Of a stretch of DNA of 61,325 nt, positions 16,280 through 26,576 are shown one piece after another. Numbering within the stretch: position 1 is the stretch's first letter; every line of letters begins with the position of its first letter. The stretch covers positions 1 to 61,325 of the forward strand of contig CAJUOP010000013.1 of assembly GCA_910588465.1 (NCBI GenBank). The letters run 5' to 3'. Below the pieces are notes generated by a model that ran no database searches, was not told the DNA's origin, and saw nothing but the letters and a program-made list of their open reading frames with translations. This DNA comes from an uncultured Christensenellaceae bacterium. GTDB taxonomy: Bacteria; Bacillota; Clostridia; Christensenellales; Borkfalkiaceae. The position numbers were made by a program, and so were the translations under genes.

Positions 16280-17794
16280 ATGACGAAACAAGACTATTTG
16301 AATTTAAAGAACGGAACGGACGTGCGCGGCACCGCCACCGAGGGCGTTGCGGGCGATCTTGTCACCTTGACCGACGAAGCGGTCACGAATATCGCCAAGG
16401 CGTTCTACGCCTGGGCGTGCGAAAAAACGGGGCTTCCCGCCCTTACCGTCGCCGTCGGGCACGATTCCCGCCTTTCGGCAAAGCGGCTGGAAGGGCTGGT
16501 CGAGCGGGCGGTCGTCTCCTGCGGCGGAAACGTGATTTTAACGGGGCTTTCCTCCACGCCCTCCATGTTCATGCTCTTGCAGGACGGCTTCGGCGCGGAC
16601 GCCTCCGTTATGCTCACGGCAAGCCACCTGCCCTATCAGAAAAACGGCTTAAAGTTCTTTTTAAAGGACGGCGGGCTGGAAAGCGGCGATATTTCGCAGG
16701 TGCTCGAACGCGCCTATGCGGGAGGCTTCCCCCAAGGCTGCGGCAAAACCGAACGAAAAAATTATCTCGATAAATACGCGGACGATCTGGTCAATATGGT
16801 GCGGAACGCCTGCGGCGAGAGCGAGCCGTTAAAGGGCAAGAAAATTTTAGTGGACGCGGGCAACGGCGCGGGCGGCTTTTACGCGGAGCTCGTGTTAAAG
16901 CCGTTGGGCGCGGATACGGACGGCTCGCAGTTTTTGCAGCCGGACGGAAATTTCCCCAACCATATCCCCAACCCCGAAAACGCGGAAGCGATGGCTTCCG
17001 TCTGCGCGGCAGTCAAGACGCACGGCGCCGACTTCGGCATTATTTTCGATACCGACGTAGACCGCGCGGGCGCGGTGGCAAAAAGCGGCGAGGAGATCAA
17101 CCGCAACCGCCTGATCGCGCTCATTTCCGCCGTTTTGCTGCAGGAGCGGAGCGGGGCGTATATCGTGACCGATTCGGTGACGAGCGACGGACTTACCGAA
17201 TTTATTTCCGCCAAGGGCGGCATACACCACCGCTTCCGCCGCGGCTACAAAAACGTGATCAACGAAAGTAAGCGTCTGAACGCGGAGGGCAAATATTCCC
17301 CGCTCGCCATCGAAACGAGCGGACACGCCGCGTTCCGCGAAAATTATTTCCTCGACGACGGGGCATACCTTATCACCCGTCTTTTAATCGCGCTTGCGAA
17401 ATGCGCGAAAGAAGGAAAGGAGCTTACCGAGCTGATCGCCGACCTGCCCGAGCCGCAGGAAGCGGCGGAATTCCGCCTGCGCTTTGCCGCGGGGTGCGAC
17501 TTTAAAACGCTGGGACAGAACATGATCGAAGAGCTTCGGAAAAAGGCGAAAGCGCTCCCCTACCTCACGCCCGCGCCCGTCGATCACGAGGGTTTCCGCA
17601 TGAACTTCGATAAGGAACACGGCAACGGCTGGGCGCTCGTCCGCATGAGCCTGCACGAGCCCATCCTGCCCGTGAACGCGGAAAGCGCAGTAAAAGGCGG
17701 AAACGCGCTCATCGCACGGGAGCTGTACGAACTGTTAAAGGACTATCCTTTCCTCGACTGCGGCGCGCTGACAAACTTTATAAAAAACAATTAA
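16280..17794 (+). CDS. Alpha-D-phosphohexomutase (phosphoglucomutase/phosphomannomutase)
   Basis: Interconverts hexose-1- and hexose-6-phosphates. Catalytic serine loop TASHLPYQKNG (about residues 114-124), metal loop DTDVDRAG (about 258-265), sugar-binding and phosphate-binding regions toward the C-terminus. The serine loop reads TASHLP rather than the common TASHNP, a form seen in a subset of clostridial members. 504 aa. No strong ribosome site precedes the ATG. The gene lies 10 nt upstream of transketolase, tying hexose phosphate supply to the pentose phosphate pathway. Glucose versus mannose preference cannot be told from sequence. Confidence 0.9.
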   Translation: MTKQDYLNLKNGTDVRGTATEGVAGDLVTLTDEAVTNIAKAFYAWACEKTGLPALTVAVGHDSRLSAKRLEGLVERAVVSCGGNVILTGLSSTPSMFMLLQDGFGADASVMLTASHLPYQKNGLKFFLKDGGLESGDISQVLERAYAGGFPQGCGKTERKNYLDKYADDLVNMVRNACGESEPLKGKKILVDAGNGAGGFYAELVLKPLGADTDGSQFLQPDGNFPNHIPNPENAEAMASVCAAVKTHGADFGIIFDTDVDRAGAVAKSGEEINRNRLIALISAVLLQERSGAYIVTDSVTSDGLTEFISAKGGIHHRFRRGYKNVINESKRLNAEGKYSPLAIETSGHAAFRENYFLDDGAYLITRLLIALAKCAKEGKELTELIADLPEPQEAAEFRLRFAAGCDFKTLGQNMIEELRKKAKALPYLTPAPVDHEGFRMNFDKEHGNGWALVRMSLHEPILPVNAESAVKGGNALIARELYELLKDYPFLDCGALTNFIKNN

Positions 17795-17804
17795 GGAGAT
17801 CAAT

Positions 17805-19793
<1,989 letters not shown>

Positions 19794-19808
19794 CACGGAT
19801 TAACAAAA

Positions 19809-19840
19809 AGACGGATGCGATTTGCATCCGTCTATTTATT
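19809..19840 (+). terminator. Terminator after tkt
   Basis: AGACGGATGC and GCATCCGTCT form a 10-bp stem with a 5-nt loop followed by ATTTATTGTT. Confidence 0.85.
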
Positions 19841-19849
19841 GTTATTCTG

Positions 19850-20010
19850 CCCCGCTGTTCTTTATCATTCTGCCATACCGTTCCTTGTCATTCTGCCCCG
19901 CCGTTTCGGCGTTCTGTTCCGCCGTTCCTGTCATTCAGAGCGCAGCGAAGGAATCCCCTACAACAAGTTCAATAAGATTCCTTCGGTCGCTTCGCTCCCT
20001 CTGAATGACA
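19850..20010. repeat. GTCATTC-family repeat cluster
   Basis: Several degenerate TCATTCTGCC units lead into a long inverted repeat: arms TGTCATTCAGAG (19929-19940) and CTCTGAATGACA (19999-20010), with AAGGAATC and GATTCCTT as inner arms. It belongs to the same family as 9279-9608 and 41838-42070. No gene is supported in 19794-20177. Confidence 0.7.
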
Positions 20011-20095
20011 ATAAAAAACGCTGTTCATCCTTATATAATTTTTCAGATTACTTATAAAAAAATTCATATAAGTATTTATCCATATCCTTTAATAT

Positions 20096-20171
20096 ACGGC
20101 TCAAAGCCTTATATTATTATATATGGCTTTGAGCCGTAAGCCAAGTAATTTAAGGCTAAAAGCCGTATAAT
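20096..20171 (+). promoter_or_regulatory. Operator-like inverted repeat and -10 box of XRE gene
   Basis: ACGGCTCAAAGCC (20096-20108) and GGCTTTGAGCCGT (20125-20137) are perfect 13-bp arms. A third related half-site, GGCTAAAAGCCGT, occupies 20154-20166 and abuts TATAAT (20166-20171), which ends 6 nt before the ATG. No clear -35 box. Confidence 0.6.
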
Positions 20172-20177
20172 AATTAT

Positions 20178-20384
20178 ATGAATCAATTTAAAGACAGATT
20201 AAACGAAGCGTTAGCAGAAAACAAATTATCACAAAATGCGTTTGCTCAAAAAATTTCCATGTCGCAAAGCATAATAAACAACTATTGTACGGAAAAAAGA
20301 GAGCCTTCTTTAAACGTTTTAATTATAATATGCAAAGAATTAAATGTAAGCGCCGACTATTTGTTGGGCTTGTCAGACTATTAA
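20178..20384 (+). CDS. XRE/Cro-CI family small regulator
   Basis: 68 aa, essentially a single helix-turn-helix domain (LSQNAFAQKISMSQSIINNY, then KELNVSADYLLGLSDY). Expected to bind DNA as a dimer. No ribosome binding site is visible, and TATAAT ends 6 nt before the ATG, so a leaderless message is possible. Flanking inverted repeats suggest autoregulation. The gene is AT-rich relative to its neighbours, consistent with transfer. Targets unknown; possibly a remnant of a mobile element. Confidence 0.85.
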   Translation: MNQFKDRLNEALAENKLSQNAFAQKISMSQSIINNYCTEKREPSLNVLIIICKELNVSADYLLGLSDY

Positions 20385-20444
20385 CCCTAATGACTTGCGC
20401 GTGAAAAGGCGTACGAACAATTTAAAAAACTTCGCTTCAAACGG

Positions 20445-20474
20445 TTGACAATATACAATTATTTCCGTTATAAT
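20445..20474 (+). promoter_or_regulatory. Promoter of Na/Pi cotransporter gene
   Basis: TTGACA (20445-20450), 18 bp, TATAAT (20469-20474), upstream of the structured leader. Confidence 0.8.
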
Positions 20475-20494
20475 CAAATTATAAATTTCATATC

Positions 20495-20620
20495 TCTCAT
20501 AAAAGGGAGTAGAATGCGTGTAAAACGTGCGCTAACCGTCAATACGGTATCTTACGATACTCGGTAACGCTTAATTTTCGAGACTTTTACTGAATTTTTA
20601 TTCGGTAGGAGTCTTTTTTT
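20495..20620 (+). ncRNA. Probable yybP-ykoY (Mn2+) riboswitch leader with terminator
   Basis: The leader holds AAAAGGGAGTAG near its 5' side, a CCGTCAATACGG hairpin resembling the conserved CGUCA loop, a TATC/GATA stem, CTCGGTAACGC, and CGAGACTTTTAC at the 3' side. These occur in the order expected for the yybP-ykoY aptamer. TAAAAG (20500-20505) can pair with CTTTTA (20584-20589). That pairing competes with a terminator stem GACTTTTACTGAAT/ATTCGGTAGGAGTC followed by seven Ts (20582-20620). Ligand-stabilised P1 would thus allow read-through. Class is inferred by eye, not by covariance search. Confidence 0.65.
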
Positions 20621-20660
20621 CAAATTTCGGCACGCATAATAAAAGAAAGGAGAAAAACTC

Positions 20661-22337
20661 ATGGACGCCGTCCAAATTGCAACTTCGGTACTTACCTTAA
20701 TCGCGGGCGTGGGAATCTTTTTAATCGCCTGCAATATGATGAGCACCAACCTCGAAGCCGCGGGCAGCCGCCGCTTGAAATCCCTGTTCGCCAAAACGGC
20801 AAAGAGTAAATTTCTGGGCGTAGGCGTGGGCGCCGCCGCCACGGCGATCATTCAGAGTTCGAGCGCGACGACAGTCATGGTGATCGGCTTCGTGAACGCG
20901 GGCATCATGACGCTTGCGCAGGCGGCTACGGTCATTTTCGGTGCGAACGTGGGCACCACCATTACGGGACAGCTGGTCGCGCTGGGACTGTTCGGCGAAA
21001 ACTCCGTTTCCACGTCGGTCATTTTCGCCGCGTTCGCGGGGATCGGCGCGTTTATCCTCGCCTTTTCCAAAAAGGACGGCACGCAAAAGCTGGGCGGAAT
21101 TATCGCGGGCTTCGGAATGCTGTTCGCGGGGCTCTCGATGATGAGCGGCGCCATGGGCTATTTTTCGGGTCTGGATTCGGTAAAAAACTTTCTTGCCGTG
21201 TTCCGCAATCCCGCTTTGCTCGTCCTCATCGGTGCACTGCTCACCGCCCTTTTGCAGAGCTCTTCGGTCATGACCTCCATGTCCATTACCATGACGGTAA
21301 CGGGGCTCATCACGCTGAATCAGGGCATTTACATTACCATGGGCTCGAATATCGGAACCTGCGTCACCGCGCTCATCGCGGGACTCACCAGCACCAAAAA
21401 CGCCAAGAGAACGGCGCTCATCCACTTGATTTTTAACGTAAGCGGCGTAATCGTGTTTATGCTGATCGGAATGTTCCTGCGGTTGGGCGGGATCGACTAC
21501 GGCTGGCTGTTCGGAAAAATGTTCCCGCACGCGCCGCAGCTGCAGCTCTCTATGTTCCACACCATCTTCAACGTTTCTACCGTGCTCATCGTGCTGCCGC
21601 TCACGGGCTTGCTCGTAAAACTCGTTAGCAAGATCGTACCCGACAAAAAGACTTCCGCGGATCAGCAAAACGAACCCCGTTTCCGCTTCGTCGAAATTCA
21701 TATGTTAAAGAACCCGCCCATCGCCGTTCAGCAGACCAAGCGCGAAATTATCGGTATGGCGGAAACCGCGCTGGAAAACTTCGACCTTTCCTGCGCGATC
21801 GTCTGCTCGCTGAATTACGACCGCATAGAAACCTTCCGCGCCAACGAACGGCAGCTGAACTTTTTAAACAGCGAACTCGTTAAATTTAACGTAGAGCTGT
21901 TAAAGTGCGATTTAAACGAGCGCGACCGCGTTTACCTCACCTCCGCGCTGCGCACCGTGTCCGATCTGGAACGCGTGGGAGACTATGCCGAAAATATCGT
22001 GGAATACGCCGACAAGTTAAAAGAGCTGAACGAGCGCTTTACGGACGACGCGATTTGCGAAATCGACGAGCTGAAAGAGAAGATACACGATCTTTACTCG
22101 CACGTCATGTCCGTCTACGTCGACGGCGACAAACAGGCGTTCGCCCGGGCGGACGAGGCGGAAAACGGCATCGACGCGTTTACGGCGCAAATGGCGGACA
22201 ACCACATCAAACGGTTGAGCGAGGGCGTTTGCACCCCCGAAACGGGCGCGCAGTACCTCTCCCTTGCGTCGAACGCGGAACGAATCGCCGACCACTTTAT
22301 GAACGTAGCGAACACCGTACGCCGCGCCCTTAAGTAA
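20661..22337 (+). CDS. Na+/phosphate cotransporter family protein with PhoU-like domain
   Basis: 558 aa. Two Na/Pi cotransporter repeats carry the QSSS motifs (IIQSSSATTVMVIGF near 65 and LLQSSSVMTSMSIT near 200) and GANVGTT and GSNIGTC. The cytosolic C-terminal part (about 345-555) is PhoU-like, with helical bundles and an E/D-rich pattern. It is expected to import or export phosphate with Na+. AAAGGAG precedes the ATG. A riboswitch-like leader controls it. Confidence 0.9.
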   Translation: MDAVQIATSVLTLIAGVGIFLIACNMMSTNLEAAGSRRLKSLFAKTAKSKFLGVGVGAAATAIIQSSSATTVMVIGFVNAGIMTLAQAATVIFGANVGTTITGQLVALGLFGENSVSTSVIFAAFAGIGAFILAFSKKDGTQKLGGIIAGFGMLFAGLSMMSGAMGYFSGLDSVKNFLAVFRNPALLVLIGALLTALLQSSSVMTSMSITMTVTGLITLNQGIYITMGSNIGTCVTALIAGLTSTKNAKRTALIHLIFNVSGVIVFMLIGMFLRLGGIDYGWLFGKMFPHAPQLQLSMFHTIFNVSTVLIVLPLTGLLVKLVSKIVPDKKTSADQQNEPRFRFVEIHMLKNPPIAVQQTKREIIGMAETALENFDLSCAIVCSLNYDRIETFRANERQLNFLNSELVKFNVELLKCDLNERDRVYLTSALRTVSDLERVGDYAENIVEYADKLKELNERFTDDAICEIDELKEKIHDLYSHVMSVYVDGDKQAFARADEAENGIDAFTAQMADNHIKRLSEGVCTPETGAQYLSLASNAERIADHFMNVANTVRRALK

Positions 22338-22362
22338 ATCTTTTGCCGCGTTTTTCCAATCC

Positions 22363-22390
22363 TTGACAGTTTGTTAAAATATGGTATAAT
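22363..22390 (+). promoter_or_regulatory. Promoter of nitroreductase gene
   Basis: TTGACA (22363-22368), 16 bp, TATAAT (22385-22390) with extended TGG. Confidence 0.85.
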
Positions 22391-22414
22391 CGCGGCGTCT
22401 CAGGAGAAACTATC

Positions 22415-22963
22415 ATGATAAATTTGCAAGAACTGGAAGAGCTTTACCTGCGCCGCCAAAGCTGCCGCGCCTTTTCCGAAAAACCCGTAGACGACGGACT
22501 GATAAAAGAGATCTGCCGCCTTGCCCTCCTCTCCCCCTCCGCCTGCAATTCGCAGCCCTGGAAGCTGATCGCGGTGACGGGCGAAAAGGCAAAGGAGCTA
22601 GCCAAGGGCTTGCAGGATCTGGGCATGAATAAATTTGCTACCGACGCGCCCGTTCTTGTCGCGGTGGTAGAGGGCAAGAGCAATTTGACCGCAAAAGTCG
22701 GCACGCGCTTTAAGGACAACGACTTTTTGCATAACGATTTGGGGATTCTAACGGCGCACCTGATCCTAGCCGCCGAAGCCGCGGGCTTGGGCAGCTGTAT
22801 TCTCGGCTGGCGGAACGAGAGCAAGCTCCGCTCTGTGCTCAGGTTGGACAAATCAGCGCGGATCCCGCACGTCGTCGCGCTGGGCTACCCGCCCGAGGGC
22901 TATGAAATTCGTCCCAAAAAACGCAAGCCCGAAGAAGAAACGTTCGAATTAATACAATCGTAA
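22415..22963 (+). CDS. Nitroreductase family flavoprotein
   Basis: 182-aa FMN-dependent oxidoreductase of the nitroreductase fold. RRQSCRAFSEKPVDD at residues 10-24 is the N-terminal FMN phosphate-binding signature, and SPSACNSQPWKL is the second conserved segment. A GLGSCILGWR motif lies in the C-terminal half. Physiological substrate is unknown; relatives reduce nitro compounds, quinones or enones with NAD(P)H. Monocistronic, with its own strong promoter, an AGGAG site and a terminator. Confidence 0.92.
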   Translation: MINLQELEELYLRRQSCRAFSEKPVDDGLIKEICRLALLSPSACNSQPWKLIAVTGEKAKELAKGLQDLGMNKFATDAPVLVAVVEGKSNLTAKVGTRFKDNDFLHNDLGILTAHLILAAEAAGLGSCILGWRNESKLRSVLRLDKSARIPHVVALGYPPEGYEIRPKKRKPEEETFELIQS

Positions 22964-22975
22964 TCGCATAAAATA

Positions 22976-23010
22976 AAAGCGGCTCCCCGTAGCAAGGGGA
23001 GCCGCTTTAT
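22976..23010. terminator. Terminator after nitroreductase gene
   Basis: AAGCGGCTCCCC pairs perfectly with GGGGAGCCGCTT, 7-nt loop, ending in TTTAT. It may serve both converging genes. Confidence 0.85.
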
Positions 23011-23018
23011 ATTGAAAT

Positions 23019-23396
23019 TTATTCGCATGTGCTATTATCAAAAAACGTTTTTTTGAGTGCTATTTCAGTTGGAATCATTGATAATACCAAAATAAGACAT
23101 TGCACTGCTACGCTAACTAATACCGCAACTCCGATTGTCAAATAGGTACTATGAATAAATGGAATTAACACCGCCACAGAGATGCCAAGAATAATCCACC
23201 CCATGATCCACCAAAGTTTACCGCAAAAATTGTGAGCAAATTTCCACGTATCGTTATTATACATAGAACGTTTTGTTCTATAACCGATGATTCTATTTAT
23301 TTCTTTGGGTGGGCGTTTCCACATAAACCAGCCTGTAAAAATAGTAATAAAGGGTACAATTATGTTACAAGCAAGCATAAGCCACCAAAACCACAT
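23019..23396 (-). CDS. SdpI family membrane protein
   Basis: 125 aa with three to four hydrophobic segments and the family signature IGYRTKRSMYNNDTWKFAH followed by NFCGKLWW. B. subtilis SdpI is the immunity protein and signal receptor for the SdpC toxin, but many SdpI-domain proteins have no known toxin partner and none is seen here. GCGGAGG stands before the ATG. It is AT-richer than the surrounding genes, consistent with transfer. Confidence 0.85.
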   Translation of the reverse strand: MWFWWLMLACNIIVPFITIFTGWFMWKRPPKEINRIIGYRTKRSMYNNDTWKFAHNFCGKLWWIMGWIILGISVAVLIPFIHSTYLTIGVAVLVSVAVQCLILVLSMIPTEIALKKTFFDNSTCE

Positions 23397-23410
23397 AACG
23401 TTTCCTCCGC

Positions 23411-23443
23411 TAAAACACTTTTATCGTACAGCCGTTATAGCAA
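23411..23443 (-). repeat. 33-nt promoter/leader-like motif, copy C
   Basis: Minus strand: TATAACGGCTGTACGATAAA then GTGTTTTA, similar to copies at 48569-48602 and 54617-54649. Here it sits directly upstream of the SdpI-like gene and provides a possible -10 box (TATAAC). Confidence 0.5.
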
Positions 23444-23500
23444 ATTAAAAACGAAACCACATACGACGGATCCGTCGCGCAGCGTTGCTCGAAGCAAAGC

Positions 23501-24805
23501 TTACTTCATTCCTTTCTTTTCTCTCGTCCTCTTTACCTGTGCTTCGAAGCCGTGGTCGGACGGCTCGTAATAAACTCTGTCCTTTAACGAATCGGGCAGA
23601 TACTGCTGCTTTACCCAACCGCCGAAGCTGTGCGGATAGAGGTATTTTCCGCTCTCCGCCTTCGCCTCCCTGCTGCCGTAAGAGCTGTCCTTTAAATAGG
23701 CGGGCACGTTGTCGTCGCGGGCGGAAACGGCGTCCTTGCGCGCCGCGTCCATCGCACACACCACCGAGTTGCTCTTTTCCGCCTCGCATACGTATATGAT
23801 CGCCTCGGTAAGCGGCAGAAGCCCCTCGGGATAGCCCATGTTCTGAAAGGCGGTAAGCGCGCTCACCGCGATCACGAGCGCGTTCGGATCGGACATCCCC
23901 ACGTCCTCGGAGGAATGGGCGATCAGCCGCCGAAAGATCAGAAGCGGGTCCCCGCCCCCCTCGATGATCCGCATGGCATAATAGAGCGCGGCGGTGGAAT
24001 CGCTCCCGCGGAGCGATTTGCAGAACGCGGACAAAAAGTCGTAATACATATCCTCGTTAAAGGAGAGCGCCTTGCGCTGAATAGACTGCTCGGCGTCCTT
24101 TAACGTGACGCGCACCTTTCCGTCTTTGTCGGGCGGAGTAGTTAAAACGGCAAGCTCCAAGGCGTTGTAGGCGGTGCGCAGATCTCCGCCAGCCGTTTCG
24201 GCAATGTGCTCGATCGCCTCGTCGTCCGCCTGCGCGCAATAACCGCCGAGCCCCTTGCGCGTGTTGGAGAGCGCGTGATATAGCGCGTTTTTCACGTCCT
24301 CTTTGGTAAGACGGTGAAATTCGAACACGCGACAGCGCGACACGATCGCGGGCGTCATGGAGGCGTAGGGATTCTCCGTGGTCGAGCCGATGAACACGAT
24401 CGTCCCCTGTTCGATGGCGGGCAGGAGCGAATCCGATTGCGTCTTGTTAAAGCGGTGGCACTCGTCCAGCATGAGGTAAGTGCGCTTGCCGTACAGCTTT
24501 AAATTGTCGCGCGCCTTTTCCACTGCCCTTTTTACGTCCGCTACGCCCGCGTTTACCGCGTTCAGCTTGATGAATTCGCCGTTCGTCTGCGCCGCGATTA
24601 TGTTGGCGAGCGTGGTTTTCCCGCAGCCGGGCGGTCCCCAAAAGATACAGCTGCCCAGCCTGTCGAGCATAATAGCGCGGCGAAGCAGCGATCCCTCCGC
24701 CACAAGGTGCGCTTGTCCCACGAATTCCTTTAACGTGGTGGCGCGCATCCGCTCCGCAAGCGGCTTCGCCCGCTCTTCGTTCTCGTTAAAATCGAATAAA
24801 TCCAT
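23501..24805 (-). CDS. rarA: Replication-associated recombination protein RarA (MgsA)
   Basis: AAA+ ATPase acting at stalled replication forks. 434 aa. Walker A is GPPGCGKTT (about residues 57-65), Walker B LMLDECHRF, sensor 1 GSTTENPY. The C-terminal tetramerisation domain is also present (EGGGDPLLIFRRLIAHSSEDVG, then PHSFGGWVKQQYLP). The start overlaps the patatin stop by one base (TAATG), so the two genes are coupled. Full length for the family. Confidence 0.95.
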   Translation of the reverse strand: MDLFDFNENEERAKPLAERMRATTLKEFVGQAHLVAEGSLLRRAIMLDRLGSCIFWGPPGCGKTTLANIIAAQTNGEFIKLNAVNAGVADVKRAVEKARDNLKLYGKRTYLMLDECHRFNKTQSDSLLPAIEQGTIVFIGSTTENPYASMTPAIVSRCRVFEFHRLTKEDVKNALYHALSNTRKGLGGYCAQADDEAIEHIAETAGGDLRTAYNALELAVLTTPPDKDGKVRVTLKDAEQSIQRKALSFNEDMYYDFLSAFCKSLRGSDSTAALYYAMRIIEGGGDPLLIFRRLIAHSSEDVGMSDPNALVIAVSALTAFQNMGYPEGLLPLTEAIIYVCEAEKSNSVVCAMDAARKDAVSARDDNVPAYLKDSSYGSREAKAESGKYLYPHSFGGWVKQQYLPDSLKDRVYYEPSDHGFEAQVKRTREKKGMK

Positions 24806-25599
24806 TACGTTCCGATCAGCTCCCTTATTTTTCCGACGTTCGCCGCGCCCAGCTCGTAGCCCTTGTCGTAGGCGAGGCGCATTTGCTTTTGCTTCACTTT
24901 ATATTGGTTCATGTCCCCCAAATCGGGTTCCAGCCACAAGTCGATCTTATTTGCGCGGAGCTCTTTTTTCATGCGCGTAACGCGCGTATCCATCACGTCG
25001 ATGCAGCGCAGCAGCGTTTCCACCACGTTGGTGGTCGCCTTTTTCACCGTTAAATCTCCCAGCACGTCTACGGCGACGATGACCTCCGCGCCCATTCGGG
25101 AAAGCTGCTCGGTGGGAACGCGCTCCAAAACGCCCCCGTCCACCAGCCGCCGCCCGCCGATCTTTGCCGACGTGAACGCCCCCGGAATGGAGCTGGAAGC
25201 GACCGCAGCCTCCAACGCGCTACCCTCGTCGAGCACCACCAGCTCGCCCGCGTCGATGTCGGTAGCCACGCACGCAAAGGGAATGCTCAACTGCGAAAAC
25301 TCCTTATCGCCCACCACTTCCGCGATCAGTTTTTTCGCCTTGTTCAAACGGAACAGTCCGTCCGCCTTTAACGAGCCGCTCAGCGCAGCGATTCCCGAAA
25401 GACGGAGCGCACACACCTTTTCGCGCATTACGTCCGCGGGAACGCCCGCGCAGTACGCGTAACCGATGATCGCGCCCATCGAACAGCCCGTAACAAAATC
25501 GGGCGCGATCTGCGCTTCCTCCAACGCCTTTATAAAACCGATGTGCGCGACCCCGCGCGAGCCGCCCGAACCAAGCGCAAGCCCTAATTTTTTACGCAT
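24805..25599 (-). CDS. Patatin-like phospholipase
   Basis: 264-aa bacterial patatin of the RssA/YlbK type. The oxyanion hole is GSGGSRG near residue 11, the nucleophile Ser lies in GCSMG (G-x-S-x-G), and the catalytic Asp in DGG (about 155). Expected to hydrolyse phospholipid or acyl esters in the cytosol. GGAGG stands 4 nt before the ATG. It is divergent from the YlbJ-like gene with only 11 bp between the assigned starts. Confidence 0.9.
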   Translation of the reverse strand: MRKKLGLALGSGGSRGVAHIGFIKALEEAQIAPDFVTGCSMGAIIGYAYCAGVPADVMREKVCALRLSGIAALSGSLKADGLFRLNKAKKLIAEVVGDKEFSQLSIPFACVATDIDAGELVVLDEGSALEAAVASSSIPGAFTSAKIGGRRLVDGGVLERVPTEQLSRMGAEVIVAVDVLGDLTVKKATTNVVETLLRCIDVMDTRVTRMKKELRANKIDLWLEPDLGDMNQYKVKQKQMRLAYDKGYELGAANVGKIRELIGT

Positions 25600-25610
25600 A
25601 TTCCCTCCGT

Positions 25611-26576
25611 ATGTTCCGTATTCATAAAGCGATGAAAGTAAAAAAACTTTTTCGGCAGCTGTTTGCCGCCCTGCCCGTGATCGCGGCGATGATCTTTTTT
25701 TTGGCGTTCCCTTTGCGCTATACCGAGAGCGTGCGCGAGGGCGTTTCCCTTTGGGCGATCAGCGTGCTTCCCGCCACCTTTCCCTTTCTGTTTTTAACGG
25801 CGGTATTCACCGAGCTGAAGCTCTATCCCCGTCTTGCCAAAGCCGTTTCCCCCGCCGCGGGAGCGCTCTTCCGCGTTTCGGGCGAGGGCGGCTGCGCCGC
25901 GTTCTTATCCATGATTTCGGGCTATCCCGTGGGCGCGCGCACCGTATTCGATTTATATCGGGGCGGGCGGATCGCAAAGGAGGAAACCTTCCGCCTTGCG
26001 GCGCTTTGCACCACGACGGGACCCATGTTTATGGTGGGCGCGGTCGGCGCAAGAATGTTCGGGAGCGCGAAGGCGGGCTGGATATTGCTGCTTTCCCACC
26101 TTGCCGCCGTGTGGACGGTGTGCTTTTTTCTGCGCTTCACGGGCAGAAAGCCCGCCCGCTCCGCCCCCGCGCTCTCTGCGGGCGGACAGGGAAACGTCCT
26201 TTACGACAGCCTGTTAAACTCCGTGCTCTCCATTCTGTGCGTGGGCGGGTCGATCGCGCTGTTTTACGCCTTCGGACAGATGCTCGCCGATTTGGGCGCG
26301 TTCGCGGGCATTACCGACCCGACGCTCTGCGCCGTCGTACGCGGACTTTTAGAGATGACCTCGGGCTGCAAGCTGCTGTCCGAAACGGGAACGCCGCTTA
26401 ACCTCGCGCTTGCCTGCTTTTTAGTCACGTTCGGCGGGTGCTGCGTGCTTATGCAGCAGCTCGCGTTTCTCTCGCGCGCGAACGTAAAGGCGCTTCCCTT
26501 CCTCGCCGTAAAGCTGTTGCAGGGCGTGCTTTCCGCCGCGATCTGCTTTACGCTCACCCTGCTGTTCGGCGTTTAA
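25611..26576 (+). CDS. YlbJ-like nucleoside-recognition domain membrane protein
   Basis: 321 aa, about eight membrane segments. SGYPVGARTVFDLYRGGRI and CTTTGPMFMVGAVG match the sporulation integral membrane protein YlbJ family (Gate/nucleoside recognition domains), which is needed for spore cortex formation in bacilli. No other sporulation gene is in the window. No good ribosome site precedes either the ATG at 25611 or the in-frame ATG at 25632, so the start is uncertain. Its stop overlaps the DAHP synthase stop on the other strand. Confidence 0.8.
   Translation: MFRIHKAMKVKKLFRQLFAALPVIAAMIFFLAFPLRYTESVREGVSLWAISVLPATFPFLFLTAVFTELKLYPRLAKAVSPAAGALFRVSGEGGCAAFLSMISGYPVGARTVFDLYRGGRIAKEETFRLAALCTTTGPMFMVGAVGARMFGSAKAGWILLLSHLAAVWTVCFFLRFTGRKPARSAPALSAGGQGNVLYDSLLNSVLSILCVGGSIALFYAFGQMLADLGAFAGITDPTLCAVVRGLLEMTSGCKLLSETGTPLNLALACFLVTFGGCCVLMQQLAFLSRANVKALPFLAVKLLQGVLSAAICFTLTLLFGV

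Noticed and set aside
20721..21701. 326-codon minus-strand frame opposite the Na/Pi cotransporter
   Set aside because: Shadow frame with Arg/His/Glu-rich composition; the plus strand carries clear QSSS transporter motifs.
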